Shown one piece after another: positions 20,343 to 33,430 of a stretch of DNA of 64,000 nucleotides; position 1 is the stretch's first letter; each line of letters starts with the position of its first letter. Origin of the DNA: Craterostigma plantagineum. Taxonomy: Eukaryota; Streptophyta; Magnoliopsida; Lamiales; Linderniaceae. The notes beneath the pieces were generated by a model. The model ran no database searches and was not told where the DNA came from. It saw only the letters and a program-made list of their open reading frames with translations. The stretch covers positions 17,392-81,391 of the forward strand of contig JAPQWV010001578.1 in NCBI GenBank assembly GCA_027422505.1. Direction: 5' to 3'. The translations under genes and the position numbers were made by a program.

Positions 20343-23300
20343 ACTCTGGGACATTCTTATTACATTACATCCCACCGATACAGCAAACACATAATAGCCT
20401 CCTCTTACGAAGTCATTGTTTCCCACATATAAGCAATAACGCAAATGGTTTTACTTTGCTCATCTCACTTGTGCGATTTCACAGGCATAACAGTAATATC
20501 TCGGCATATAGGTCAATGCTACCTATTTGGAACCTTGAATTCGATTTCCCATCGCGAACTTTGAGGAATTTATCCTGCAATTTATGATCATTAGCAGAAG
20601 GGATCAGCAGCTTGTAATAAATAAGCGGACTGCTTTTAGTACAACACAGCCATCGCATCCTCTGAGTGAGTTGGAATTGAGTGTTCGAACCTGAAGGCAT
20701 TTGCTAAAAATGGCTGTTGTGATTTCGCTAATTCGTCGTTTTGCGCTGGAAACGCTTTTCGATATCTGCCCGCTCTGCTTATCGAGAGCTCGCCAGCTCG
20801 AGCCTCCATCTTCACTTCCTTCGACAATCCTATTCGACAAAATAATGCGATTATTTAGAAGGTGTTGACACATAGAATCGACATAGTTTGTGCATACCAG
20901 TCCATAGGATCTCTATCTGGAGCATCATTAGCCGACATTAGTTCATAACAACTAGCTCGTGCTTCTGAAGGCACTTATACATGATTGATCCAACGCCTAT
21001 AATAAGATCAACTTCTATAAATTATGCTGCATATATAGTTGGTTACTCAATCTCTTAGTTCAGTTATCAAAGACAAAAAAAGAACAATTTGAAAACTTGA
21101 CAATCAGATTGTGCTCCAAAGATGATGATAGAAGAGGTAATCACTCAATATGAAATGCCATGCTCTTTGAAACAGAACTGACAGTTACATACCTGCAGCA
21201 GCACATTTGGCTCCTCCCTTTTGACATTCGAGTGCCATCGAAAGCTGAAGTGGCCTAGCATATATTTCGAGATTGACAACCCAAAAAAAAATTAATAAAT
21301 CTGTCTCAATAAAGAAGCAGGAGCTAGATTGATAAAGGAAGGTTAGAACCACTCACTATTCAAAGGGAAGCTCCTCGCCACTTGCAAGCACAAAGCCAGA
21401 GTGTATTCTATTCAAACTCCAAAAGTGGCCAACGAATCAATATTTTCGCCAACTTCTCACTAATACTGATTTATGGATCAAATTGTCGAGTGCGTGAAAG
21501 ACAACTGGCAATGCCAAGGAGGTTTTCACGGGATCTGACGATATGCATAATATCTCTGTAGCCCCATCGACACCCGATTCACTCTTCAACGAGAGGGCTC
21601 AATTTATCAAGAAGGAAGGATTTTACCAAACAAGGAATCACTTGAAACGGCACCTATCGTAGTTCTCCTGGTTTTGATGGGAATTCTTGAGGCTGACCAA
21701 AATGCCTCTAAAAGTTTGGAGGACTTGGTTTGCTCCATTTATCAGGTGCTTTCTCAACTAATGCATAATGACGGGAGCAAGTGCATCGTTACTTCCGTAA
21801 CGTGCTCATCAATACATCTGCGTACCGGACATGAGAACTTAAAGAGGAATCAGCATGAAATTCCGATCTTGATATGCGCCATTCCTTATCACCACTTTGT
21901 CTCCCAGGCAGTGAGATTGAAAGATCATCTTTAGAGAACAAGCTTCTCTCTAGTTCTTTTCTTCTACTTCACTTTTGTCACGTTTTTTCAAGCTTTAAAA
22001 GCAATTCACTTTTAAAATCCTTGCGACAGTCTCTTGTTACATCCAGTATGATACTAGCCAATGCAGGCTCAGTGGTTAGGACCCACCCTAGATAAAACCT
22101 TCAAAAGATACGTTTCTTTATTTGAAATGACAAAGAGTTTTTTTCGATCTAATGGAAAAAAAAATGCCTTCATCAAAAGTCAAAACAGAAAACGTAAGTA
22201 CCTCGGCCACTTTCTAGTGTAACGTTTTGTGACATCATAGACTCCATCTCTGGCAATAGCTATTACGTAGTTCAACTTCTTTCCCCATCTATAAAATATA
22301 ATTGATGGACCAAATGATGATTGAGCAGTAACAAAACTTCAACGCATAAAATTTGCTGAAATCAAACAGCGGGGGAATAAGGTGCTTACCCTTTCTCATA
22401 GAGCAGTGAATTGTCATATATGCCCTCGCATGGATCAAGATGCATCCATCTGCATGCATTTTTGAACAGATGAACAGAGTTTTCCTGATGGTTAATGATA
22501 GGAAATGAAGTATATTACAGGGTAACAACAAGACGTAGTTTTACCTTCCCAGAGATTGTGAGAAACCACTCGGTCCAAACATGATCAGTGAAGTCTAACT
22601 TCTAAGATCTGAGAACAACAGAACATGAGAAAGAAAGAAGAATGAAGTGCAAAAAATCAAATGAACTTTTGGATATAAATGAGCAAATGCTCATTACGGA
22701 AAATCAAATAGAAGTTCATTGACAGTTTGAAGCACTAGCATGCAAATTTTCATGTGGAAGTCAACTTTTAGGTTGGGTTACAAAACTTGATGCACTAATA
22801 GGCAGGCGTTTACTAAAAAGTACAGCAGAATTTGAAGAAAAATGAGTCTCACATGCAGTGGTAATAAGGGCAGCAACGAAAGGGAGAACAACTATGAGGC
22901 TCCTTACTCCATACCTTCACGCAATCTAAATATCTACTCACAAAAAAATAGCAATAAGGCCACTACAGAGAAAATACACGATCAATCAGGTAGATTTTTT
23001 CAACAGGAAGCTTACCAACCGAGATTCATAGCCAAAAGCACGACAATATAGCTGAAACAATAGCCCACTCTCCGCAACGTCCTTTCCTTGTCTCCACAAG
23101 CTGTATAGGAAACGATATGAACAAATCAGAAACTTCTCAGCTTCACCAGAATCTCAATTTTACCTTCAGTGGATCACTGTACTGGGGAATCGAGTTACGG
23201 CTGAGCAGGACTTGCAGCTGCAGAAATTGAAATGGGGATGTATTCATTTTCATCTATTTCATTTCATACGATATCCAACAAGAACGATGAATGGCTAAGA

Positions 23301-25129
23301 AACGTAAGATTAGAGTACCGGTAAAGTTCAACACGAGATGCCCCATAATGTAATTCAGAAGAATTTTGCAACTCCCATCCCTGATTGATGGTATCAGCAT
23401 TGCATCTCTCACAAGGAGGAGAGTTTACCCACCTTGAATCATAAAAGAGACAAAGCCCAGAACTTTACTACTCAGCCATCCATGTTCGATAAGAGAATAC
23501 GTAAATGCGTCATAAATGGATCTAAGGGAAAAAAAGATATAAAAAAGGGAATATCAAGGAAGAATAGCAGCACAGGTCGCAAACACAAGAAATGATGTTA
23601 TGTGTTTGAAAGTGTAGTTAGTATTCCTAATTAGTGAAAAAAACCTGAATGACTGCTTGAACCAGAAGAGCAACTGCAGAAGAAGGCGTGGTCAGATCAT
23701 CCTTCCCTGGATTGAAATTTCCCTCCTGTACCAAGATACATATATGAGAAAACCACTGGGAGAGATATCAGTCAATAGTAAACAAAAAGCAAAAGAGGAA
23801 AAATATCCAAATCCATAACATACACTGCTAATTGGTTTTCCAGCATTTCTACAATATTTTGAAAACTAAAAGATCGGTCACTACCAGCCTTGGACTTAAA
23901 AACACGTCAATTGTAGAAATATAGATTGAGATGCATATGCTTACCCTAGCCAAAGCAACCATTGCTTTCTCCTCAAGTTTATCGATGGGAACTGTCTTTC
24001 CCCGCGCTTCCTGTCTATGAGAATCTTCATACTGTGGAAAGAACAACGTCAAGCAAATCTCCCAACAAGAATCAGATGATTATTATTCTATTTACTATTT
24101 TGACGCATTATCTGACAGATCTCTTACTCTGTCAGAATACACAAGGAACTTATTTACTAACATAAATGAAGCCTGCAGTATCACGACAATTACCATTAAA
24201 ACTTGTTTAACGTAAGGCAGAATCCTCTGCTCGACTTGCTCTCTATTTTCATTTCCTACAAATTGTTGCATCATTAATGCTTCCTCTTCAGCCTAAACAA
24301 AATATGTTAGAAATCAAATACTCCGACAAAATCATCAGAAGAATCTTTAATTTTATATCATATGCATAATGTTAAGAAGCCATTCCAGCATACATCTAAC
24401 TTCAACTCTTGCAAGTACAATAACGCAAGCGGCATTCAAACTGATTGACAAATTCAAGTACATCTATAATGAAATTGTATTTCCCTTCCATATTATTAAA
24501 ACATTGTGATATAAAGAGAAGATTCAGACGACCAGAACAGTTTTTCATTATTATAAGACCTGCAACTTTCGAACCAATTCCTCGTCGGATGCCAAATGAT
24601 CATCTGCAGCTACTTTTGTTTCTTCAGTTTCATTATCAGTGATGGAGATTAACCTCAACTTCTCAGAAATCGTCTTAAGATCAGCATCATCCTTCACGGG
24701 ACAGTTAGCGTCACCTCCCAGTATCTGTAGTACCCATTGAAATCCCATCAATAAGCCAAGAAAGCAATCACAACAAGCAGTGAAACGAACATTTCACTCC
24801 AAAAACGACAGTGAGAAAGATCGAGATATAAAACATAGATCCATTTCCTAGTAGTCGAGAAAGCCCTCCAATCCCAACAGAAACAACGCAATAACTAAGG
24901 ACTCCCACCCATATCAGCAATAGGCTCACATTTACTAAAATGCCAAACGCATCCTAGGTACCGAATCGGAAAACGAACGAATGTCTCATTTGCCGAACCT
25001 TTTGCTGATCGGGAGGAACCGACGTGAGAGAGAACAGCTGAAATTGGAGAACCTAAACCGAACCAAACAAAGAGCATCAAAACCTTTGAGAAAATTCAAT
25101 TTGGGATAACAGACGGAAAAGAAAGATCG

Positions 25130-25759
25130 TGTGGGAATGGTGGTGGGCCCCGCGGTGGTCAGTGGGCCCCGCAGCGGAACTGGTCCCGGTTTGGCTCTGT
25201 ACGACGATCGGGAGAAGTGGGACCCACGGGGTAAATTTGGTGGGACCCGCACAGTAACTACCACGGTAAAATAAAATTACCGTAAGTAAGAAAGAACACC
25301 AGAATTTTAACGTGGAAAACCCTCTGTTAACGAAGAGGGAAAAACCACGGCCGAGTCGGCAAAATCTTCACTATAGTAAAATTTACAACCCCTCGAATTT
25401 TTACTATCTCACTTTTACCACTCGTATTTACCTCACACCTCTCTGTGGATGTGGAACCCTATCAGTTTCTACCTGAACTGATAACCTCACAATTCACTCG
25501 AACTACTTCTCTCTATATAGTAAAACTCGAATGAGCTTGTGATGATAATACTGAAGAAGCTCAGCCTATTTATAGATGTCTTCAGCTCTTCTGGGGCCAC
25601 TCGAAACGAATGGTCAGGAATGCGCCGCGTCGCCCTTCAATATAAACCTTTCATTATTTTATTATATATATAAAATAATTTATAATATAATATTAATAAT
25701 ATTATTTTATATTTTTTTTCTCCTTTGGTGGGCGGCTTTTGCAAGGCTGGATCCCATCA
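25130..25759 (-). repeat. 3' LTR of the PNG1-intron copia
   Basis: 630 bp, nearly identical to 29870-30496. It starts TGTGGGAATGG on + where the partner has TGTTGGGAATGG, and ends GGATCCCATCA. Confidence 0.93.
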
Positions 25760-25785
25760 ATTCTCCCCCTCCAGCCTCTCATTCA

Positions 25786-28700
25786 TTATTTGCGGGGGAG
25801 AACTCCTACCGCCTCAGCGATAGCCCATGCCGGCTTGCCCGGCGCAGAACTCAGTCTTCTCCTTGGAATAACCTTCGTCAGAATGTCCGCAACATTCTTG
25901 TCTGTGTGGATCTTCTGTAGCTTGAAACGCTTTCTCCTCAATAGCCAGTCTGAGCCAATGATAACGAACGTCGATGTGTTCGTCCTCGAATGATACATAG
26001 TATTCTTGCTCAAGTCCAAAGCACTTTGACTATCGCAAAATATTATGTACTCCTCCTGCTGATGCCCAACTCCTGAAGGAATCTCTTCAACCAGAGCATC
26101 TCCTTGCCAGCTTCCGTTGCTGCAACATACTCCGCTTCAGTAGTTGATAAAGAAACACATTTCTGTAACCTCGACTGCCATGAGATAGCTCCCCCTGAGA
26201 ACGTAAATATGTATCCCGACGTTGACTTTCTGCTGTCGAGATCACCGGCCTATATCAGCATCCGTATAGCCTGTAAGAAAACATTTACCACTTCCAATGT
26301 TAGGCATAATTTGGAAGTTCCTCTCAGGTACCTCATGATCCACTTCACTGCTTCCCAATGTGACTTCCCCGGATTCGATAGAAATCGACTCACAACGCCA
26401 ACTGCGTGAGCGATATCTGGCCTCGTACACACCATGGCGTACATCAAACTTCCGACTGCCGATGAATATGGAACATCTGGGACATCTTCTCCGTCTTCAG
26501 TTGTTGTGGACCGGATTTCTTTCGCAACTGAAAGTGCGCGGCAAGTGGCGTGCTAACAGGCTTAGCATCCTTCATATTGAACCTCTCTAGAACTCGTTCA
26601 ATATAGCGCTCCTGGGGATAACCACAATTTCCCAGCTTTCCGATCTCGGGTAATCTCCTTCCGAGAATCCGCTTTGCCGACCCAAATCCTTCATGTCAAA
26701 CGTCTTTGACAAATCTTTCTTTAACCTGCTAATCATCTCTGCATCTTGTCCGACAATTAGCATATCATCAACATACAGGAGAAGAACGATAATTTTACCA
26801 TTAGAGTATCTCTGGACGTAAACACATGGATCTGCATCTGTTCTCTTGAACCCTATGCACCATGAAAGAATCAAACTTCTTGTACCACTGCGCGGAGCTT
26901 GTTTCAGTCCGTACAAGCTTTTCTTCAACCGGCAGACCATGTCCTCTTTACCTCTAACCTCGAACCCTTCTGGTTGTTCCATATATATCTCCTCATCAAG
27001 ATCACCATGCAAGAATGCGTCTTTACGTCGAGTTGCTCCAATGAAGATCCATTGCAGCAGCTAGTCCCAGTATGACTCTCATTGAACTCATCTTCACGAC
27101 CGGTGAAAATATCTCGTCAAAGTCGATCCCCTTCCTCTGAGTGAAACCTTTGACCACTAATCGAGCCTTATATCTGACCAGCTTGCCATCATCCTTCTTC
27201 AATTTGTACACCCATTTGTTCTTGAGTGTCTTCTTTCCTTTCGGCAATCGAACTAACTCGTACGTATCATTCTTCTTCAGAGAATCCATCTCCTCTTGCA
27301 TGGCTTTTGTCCAACAATCTTTGTCCCTACAAGATTGTACTTCCTGGAAGCTCTCTGGCTCCCCCTCGTCAGTAATCAAAATATAATCAGAACTCGGATA
27401 CCTCGTAGATGGTTGGCGTTCCCTAGTTGACCTTCTCGGCTGCGGTTCAACTGCTTCTTGCACATCTGAAGGCTCCCCCTGCTCAGTACCTTCAGTGTGT
27501 TCATCTACGACAGGTTCATCATCATCAATGACTGGCTCTTCTGATTCAGGTTCTGATTGCTGCATTCCTTCCTCCGTGGCACCGTCATATGGAATGCTGA
27601 TTGGTGTATAATCGTTTACACCAACACTTGTGGATTTCGCCGCATCCACCTCTGAGTCGCCCATGGTCTCATGCTCATGGAATACTACGTCGCGACTTCG
27701 AACAGTCTTCTTCTTCTTTGGATCCCAAAGTCTGTAGCCGAACTCCTCGTCTCCATACCCAACAAAGATGCAAGATTCGATTTATCATCGAGCTTTGATC
27801 TTTGTTCCTTCGGCACATGCATAAACGCCTTGCAGCCAAACACTCTCAAATGCGAATATGAGATGTCTCTACCGGTCCAGACCTTCTCTGGAATGTCGAA
27901 ATCCAACGCTGATGAAGGTAGTCGGTTGATAAGATAGACTGCAGTGTTGACAGCTTCCCCCCAAAATGACTTAGATAGATTAGCCATCTTAAGCATCGCT
28001 CGGACTCTCTCTCCATAATGGTTCGGTTCATTCTTTCTGCGACACCATTCTGCTGAGGAGTGCCAGGAACTGTCTTCTCATGCCTAATCCTGTTTCGTGG
28101 AATAATCTCTGACTCCCGAGAGATGTATTCACCACCATTATCTGTGCGTAGACACTTTAGCGGCATTCCCGTTTCTCTTTCCACCATAGCATGGAACTTC
28201 TTAAAATAATAGAACACCTGGTCCTTCGTCCGCAACAGATATACCCAGGTCTTTACGAGACGCATCATCAATGAAGGTCAGAAAATATTTACTGCCTCCC
28301 AGAGATTCGACTTCCATGGGTCCACATACGTCAGAGTGTACCAACTCCAACTTCTTCATTCGCCTGGTTGAGTTCTTCGCGAATGAAACTCTATGTTGCT
28401 TCCCAAATAAACAATAATCGCAGGGGTTCAGCGCTTTCTCCTTGCTACTGGTACGAGGGACTTTCTAGCCAAGACATTCAACCCCTTCTCTCCTACGTGC
28501 GCCAGCGTCTGTGCCACAAATTTGGAGAAGCATCATCTTCAACTGCATTCAGTTGGTTAGCACATATCGTGCGTGCATCTTGTACAGCGAGCAGCATAGC
28601 TTTCCTCTCGCTACCACCAATGATCCCTTGGTGAGTTTCCAGTTGCTATTCGCCATCTCGTTATAGTATCCTTCGTTGTCCAGCACCTTCACAGAAATCA

Positions 28701-29760
28701 GATTGAGTCGTAGGTCTGGAATGTGTCGCACATCTTTCAGCCGTAATGTGCACCCCGCGCTCGTCTGGATACAGATATCACCGATCCCCACTATTTTAGA
28801 AACACTTTGGTTACCCATCTTGGTAGTTCCAAGTTTCCCGCCTTATATGTGGAGAAGTATTCACCCTTGGAACACAATGGTAGGAGGCACCAGAGTCCAC
28901 TATCCATTCGGTGCTTGCATCCGCAACATGACAGCAGTCTGCTTCATTCACCAGAGTAACCTCCACCGTCGTTGGAGGCAATTGCAGACGTGTTCTTGTC
29001 ATCATCTTGTTTCTGTTTTCTGTTGAGAAGCCTACAGTTTCTTTGTAATGGCCAATTTTTCCACAATGGTAGCACTTCCTCATTTCCCTGGACTTGGATC
29101 TATCTTTCGACTTGTCGTATCCTTTTGGTCCTCTACTCTTGCTCCGACCCTATTCTCCAAAACAAGGGCCTGATTTCCCGTACTGGTACTGGCAGCATCC
29201 TTCCGTCGCAGCTCTTCATTGTAGAGTCTGTTTTTCACCATCTCCATCGTGACTTTACCGCTTGGTGCCGAGTTGGTGAGCGATACTACCAATGTATCCC
29301 AGCTATCAGGTAGAGAACCCAGTAGTAGACAAGCTTGTAGCTCATCATCAAGGATTAGACCAGCACTCGTGAGTTGAGTTACCAGCCCTTCAAAGTCATT
29401 TAGATGTTCAGCAACTGATCGTCCCTCGTTCAGCTTCACATTCATGAGTTTTCGCATCATGAATACCTTGCTCAGCGCATTTGTCACCTCGTACATACCC
29501 TCCAATTTCGTCCAGAGTTTGTAGGGGTCTGTCTCATTTCGGACGTGGTTGTAGAGGCTTATGTCCACCCATTGGCGAATAACAGCTAGCGTCTTTTCTT
29601 TGCAATTTCTTCCATTGATCAGCATTCCCGCCTTCAGGCATCTTGCCTACATTTTCGATTGTTCATGGAGGTCTTTGCAATAAAGGTAATCCTCCATCCT
29701 TGATTTCCATATGGAGTAATTCGTTACTGTCAGCTTGATCATTCCTCCATCGTTCTCCAT
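25786..29760 (-). pseudogene. Copia Gag-Pol polyprotein with frameshifts
   Basis: Start Met at 29760 (MENDGGMIKLTV). In order: Gag (LLLGSLPDSWDTLVVSL, about 29300); zinc knuckle CYHCGKIGHYKE (about 29070); protease WIVDSGASYHCV (about 28890); integrase with RTDNGGEY (about 28140) and [14 protein letters not shown] (about 28050); the RT block ETVQSCRDKDCW...LPKGKKTLKNKWVYK (about 27230); RT motifs LYGLKQAPR (about 26900) and YVDDMLIVG (about 26760); RNase H near 26250; and a C-terminal KNVADILTKVIPR block (about 25870). At least six frame changes break it into ORFs; several fall at homopolymers. All catalytic blocks are still recognisable. Confidence 0.92.
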
Positions 29761-29869
29761 GGCCGTCAAAATCTACCAGCAACCTACTAGTATCTTTTCT
29801 GATGTGGAAGATCAGTCAAAGCTGCAACCACAGAGCATACTCAGAATACTATCAGGCTCTGATACCACT

Positions 29870-30496
29870 TGTTGGGAATGGTGGTGGGCCCCGCGGTGGT
29901 CAGTGGCCCCGCAGCGGAACTGGTCCCGGTTTGGCTCTGTACGACGATCGGGAGAAGTGGGACCCACGGGGTAAATTTGGTGGGACCCGCACAGTAACTA
30001 CCACGGTAAATAAAAATTACCGTAAGGTAAGAAAGAACACCAGAATTTTAACGTGGAAAACCCTCTGTTAACGAAGAGGGAAAAACCAACCGGCCGAGTC
30101 GGCAAAATCTTCACTATAGTAAAAATTACAACCCTCGAATTTTACTATCTCACTTTTACCACTCGTATTTACCTCACACCTCTCTGTGGATGTGGAACCC
30201 TATCAGTTTCTACCTGAACTGATAACCTCACAATTCACTCGAACTACTTCTCTCTATATAGTAAAACTCGAATGAGCTTGTGATGATAATAACTGAAGAA
30301 GCTCAGCCTATTTATAGATGTCTTCAGCTCTTCTGGCCACTCGAAACGAATGGTCAGGAATGCGCCGCGTCGCCCTTCAATATAAACCTTTCATTATTTA
30401 TTATATATAAAATAATATTATAATATAATATTAATAATATTATTTTATATTTTTTTTTCTCCTTGGTGGGCGGCTTTTGCAAGGCTGGATCCCTCA
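29870..30496 (-). repeat. 5' LTR of the PNG1-intron copia
   Basis: 627 bp, preceded on + by CTCTGATACCACT, the complement of the tRNA-Met primer-binding site. The right end reads GGATCCCTCA, one base shorter than the partner. Confidence 0.93.
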
Positions 30497-30592
30497 GATC
30501 GAACGATAGACAACTTCGAAGCCATCATCGGTATCGTAATCGACATCAAAAGCTGAATCGCCGTGCTGAACCAGCAATCTGCGAACCACCAT

Positions 30593-30812
30593 CTCCTCCC
30601 CGGATCCTCTACTTCGCCTCCACGCCCCGTTCGAATCCCCGTCCATTGCAAAAGTCAGCTAGCGTCGAGTCAACTCTTCAACCCCAGTCAACAATCAATT
30701 CCGCTTGTCTCAAATAAAAACTTAACAGTAAATCCCTAATATAAAAATGGAAATTATTTTCTTCCCACGCCCAAACATCATACAAAAATAAAAATTGGGA
30801 AAAAACCAAAAC
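30593..30812 (-). promoter_or_regulatory. 5' flank of the PNG1-like gene
   Basis: Upstream of the start Met. It contains a short 5' leader and GC-containing sequence to about 30710, then AT-rich DNA. No clear TATA box. The right boundary is the target site of a TIR element. Confidence 0.35.
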
Positions 30813-32066
30813 AAAATTTGACAAATAATAATCCAACCTATCAGTTCTCCGCTCAAAATAAACCAAACTATCAATTATTTTAGAATAGTCCAAACTATGT
30901 AGCGAGTCTTCCGAAATTGCACCAATGTCACCTAGAACTTGTTTAGCAGGTATTTCTTATATTAATTACTTATATATATTTAAAATGAAATTTCAAATAA
31001 AATTAGTAAAATAATTCTTTCTTTCTTTTTAGGATAACTTCACGTTGATAATCTCACCCATTGATTTTGCCCGCCCGAAATAACCAACTACGAATCGTTT
31101 CGAAATAATCTCACTAAAAATTAGTAATATATTTTTTTTACAAACAGTCAAACCTTCGGAAAAAAGAAAATAGCATTAGAATCTTATTTTAGAGTCACAA
31201 AAAACTAAAACTAATGTTAACAAAATACTCGCACTATTTAGTACAAAATGCTATATTTTTTGCGCCGCATTTTGCGCTAAAATGCAATATGGAGCCATAC
31301 GAAACGCGCTATTTTACGCTTTTTAAAACAATGCGCTCGTCTCACTTGACACATGTTGCAGGTACATTTATGCATATTTTAATTATAATTACATATATTT
31401 TTCAAAACTGATAATTTAAATTAAATAAAATGTTACCATGTGAATTTTTGGTACGTTTTTTTTTATTTTTCTTCAAATACTATATATCAATCTAAATATA
31501 AAACTTAGACTAGTCGCCACTTTGGCCACTATTAATTAATATGTAACAAAAACTCAAATGATATTTAAAAAACAAAAATTTGATTTTACTAAGTTTATTT
31601 TGAAAAATATCGTCACTTGATACATGTTGCAGGTACATATGCATTTTTTATTACAATTGCATATACTATATATATATATGAAGCTGCTAATTTTAATTAA
31701 AATAAAATGTTTTTAAATCCCATGTGAATTTTTGTTATGTATTTATTTTTTTTTCAAATACTATAAATCAATCTAACTAATAAACTTAGACTAATCGCCA
31801 CTTTGGCCGCCATTAATTAATACGTAACAAAAAACTCAAATGATATTTAAAATATAAAAATTTTGATTTTACTAATTTTATTTTGGAAAATTATCTAAAG
31901 ATATATAGGTTATAAAATAAAAAAAAGTTACCTGCTAAACAAGTTTCAAGTGACATTGGTGCAATTTCGGAAGACTCACTATATAGTTAGGATTATTCTA
32001 AAATAATTGATAGTTGGATTTATTTGAGCGGAGAACTGATAGGTTGGATTATTATTGTCAAATTTT
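30813..32066. mobile_element. Putative TIR element (1.25 kb) with internal tandem duplication
   Basis: The left 150 bp (30813-30960) are the inverted copy of the right 150 bp (31915-32066), for example AAAATTTGACAA and the shared CGGAGAACTGATAGGTTGG. Flanking CCAAAAC occurs on both sides (30806-30812 and 32067-32073). Inside, a block of about 280 bp is repeated in tandem (about 31345-31620 and 31625-31905), sharing ATGTTGCAGGTACAT and CGCCACTTTGGCC. No transposase. Long TIRs favour a Mutator-like origin; the 7- or 8-bp flank is not decisive. Confidence 0.7.
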
Positions 32067-32201
32067 CCAAAACCAAATCTCCTAGTTGAGAATCCTCGTT
32101 GACTCGTACGAATCTAATAAATGACAAATAAACCAACCAATCTATCAATAAGATCTCATTTACTATCATCATCTGCATGCCTATACAGTTATTTTCATTT
32201 A

Positions 32202-32961
32202 GGGCTCGTTTGATATCGTGTTTTTGGATTTGATGGGTATAAGTTATTTGTGTATGGCTATACAAGGATTTTTTGATAGATTATTTTCACATGTTTGGTA
32301 GGTGTGTTTTAATTATTTGGGTAATGATTTAGATATTGTTTGATAGGTATGTTTGAGATGTGTATGGAATTTGTAATACAGTGAGAAACATTTTTAACCT
32401 TTTTTACAAAAGCAATTACAAAAATAGAAAATCATCGTCTTCTTCAATTCCCAATTACAGAGCTTCCCAAATTACAGCAGAGCTTTAGCAAGCAGCAACT
32501 AAATCCACTGGCCCAATCCATTCATTGATTTTGCAGAGAAAATCGGATGCTTCGATTACCCAGATCTACCTCTCCATGCTTTGCGCTGAATGGATGACCT
32601 CAACGAAGAGAATCTCGCCCTCCTCTTGCTTGGTGCTGACGTGGCATCATCTTCTTCATCGTCCTCTCTACCACCACTCCCTTTTATTCTTGCTCGCTAA
32701 TCATCGCCTGGAAAGAGGGTAAAGGCGAGGAGAGGGGTCGACGTGGCCTGGCTTCCTATCGGGGGTAAAGGTGGTAATAGAAAAAATGTATGTATATACC
32801 CACCTCTGTGGTGGGTTTGTGTATGCAAGCTTCATAAACGTTTTGTGTGTATTAGGCATGTGTAATTGTACATGCCATGTATAACTTTACAAGGTTATCA
32901 AACATGAGTAATTTAGCTATACCTATTTGATACCCATCTATACATGGTATCAAACGAGCCG
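32202..32961. mobile_element. Tourist-like element (760 bp), long subfamily
   Basis: TIRs GGGCTCGTTTGATA (left) and TATCAAACGAGCCG-type (right), with a perfect TTA duplication at 32199-32201 and 32962-32964. Its right 110 bp match 711-826. The centre (about 32400-32720) is less AT-rich and looks unlike the ends, possibly captured DNA. Its 65-codon ORF (32525-32722) has no recognised homology. Confidence 0.88.
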
Positions 32962-33003
32962 TTAAAGGCACAACCATCCCCCATTAAAAGCCGAACTCAC
33001 AAT

Positions 33004-33430
33004 TACAGCTGTCAAACGGGCCGGCGGGGCGGGCCGGCGTTACCGCCAAAGCCCGCCAACTGGCGGGGCGGGCGCGGGTAAGCCCGCCTTTTGGCGGGCC
33101 TGAGAAAGGGAGGCCCGCTGCCCGCCGCCCGCCAGAAATTAAAAAAAAAATAAAGAGAAAAAAATTAAAGAAAAAGAGGAAAAAATAAAAAAAGAAGATT
33201 TTTATTTGGAAAGTACTTGTAATTTAATCCTAACTATTTAATTATAATTTATTTATTTTATTGAACTCAACTAAAGTGAATTCAATTAAATTATAATTAC
33301 AAAATATAAAAATCTATATAAGTTATTTATAGATATATTAAATAATATAAAAAATTAATTTGACAGCTCTACTCACGACCTAAAATTTTGCAGCCCGCCC
33401 CGCGGGCTTTGGGCTTTTTTGACAGCTCTA
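33004..33430. mobile_element. hAT-type MITE (427 bp) with GGCGGG-rich ends
   Basis: TIRs TACAGCTGTCAAA (left) and TAGAGCTGTCAAA (right, reverse complement). Similar 8-bp flanks CTCACAAT / CTCACGAC. Left and right ends carry GGCGGG/CCCGCC words on opposite strands. The right terminus TGACAGCTCTACTCACGACC occurs twice (33361-33380 and 33420-33439), so the element's end plus its flank was duplicated. Confidence 0.7.

Larger units (their letters stand above)
25130..30496 (-). mobile_element. Full-length copia retrotransposon in PNG1 intron 1
   Basis: 5367 bp with a perfect 5-bp target duplication GATCG (25125-25129 and 30497-30501). LTRs are 25130-25759 and 29870-30496. The primer-binding site TGGTATCAGAGCC lies at 29855-29867 (minus strand) and the polypurine tract GGAGGGGGAGAAT abuts the 25759 end. 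Gag-PR-INT-RT-RH order on minus defines Ty1-copia. The LTRs differ almost only by one- to few-base indels in runs, so the insertion looks recent. Confidence 0.95.
20479..30592 (-). pseudogene. PNG1: Peptide:N-glycanase (PNG1-like), interrupted and frameshifted
   Basis: Cytosolic enzyme that removes N-glycans from misfolded glycoproteins during ER-associated degradation. Minus-strand exons: 30592-30515 (FDVDYDTDDGFE); 25052-24999 (FQLFSLTSVPPDQQK); 24724-24560; 24292-24194 (RILPYVKQVLM); 24031-23944 (TVPIDKLEEKAMVALAR); 23725-23645; about 23442-23320 (zinc-site CERC in WVNSPPCERCNADT); about 23222-23164 (CKSC); about 23100-23012 (LVETRKGRCGEWA, catalytic Cys); about 22600-22548 (LDFTDHVWTE, catalytic His); about 22450-22395 ([19 protein letters not shown], catalytic Asp); about 22290-22205 (WGKKLNYVIAIARDGVYDV); then C-terminal blocks SLPGRQSGDKEWR, VLASGEELP and SRFQIGSIDLY. 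The triad is present, but frames shift after EWA, in RFPQYSDP and in the C-terminal domain. A copia element sits in intron 1. Confidence 0.9.

Noticed and set aside
22842..23051. + strand ORF of 69 codons
   Set aside because: Lies across PNG1 introns and exon edges on the opposite strand, with no domain.
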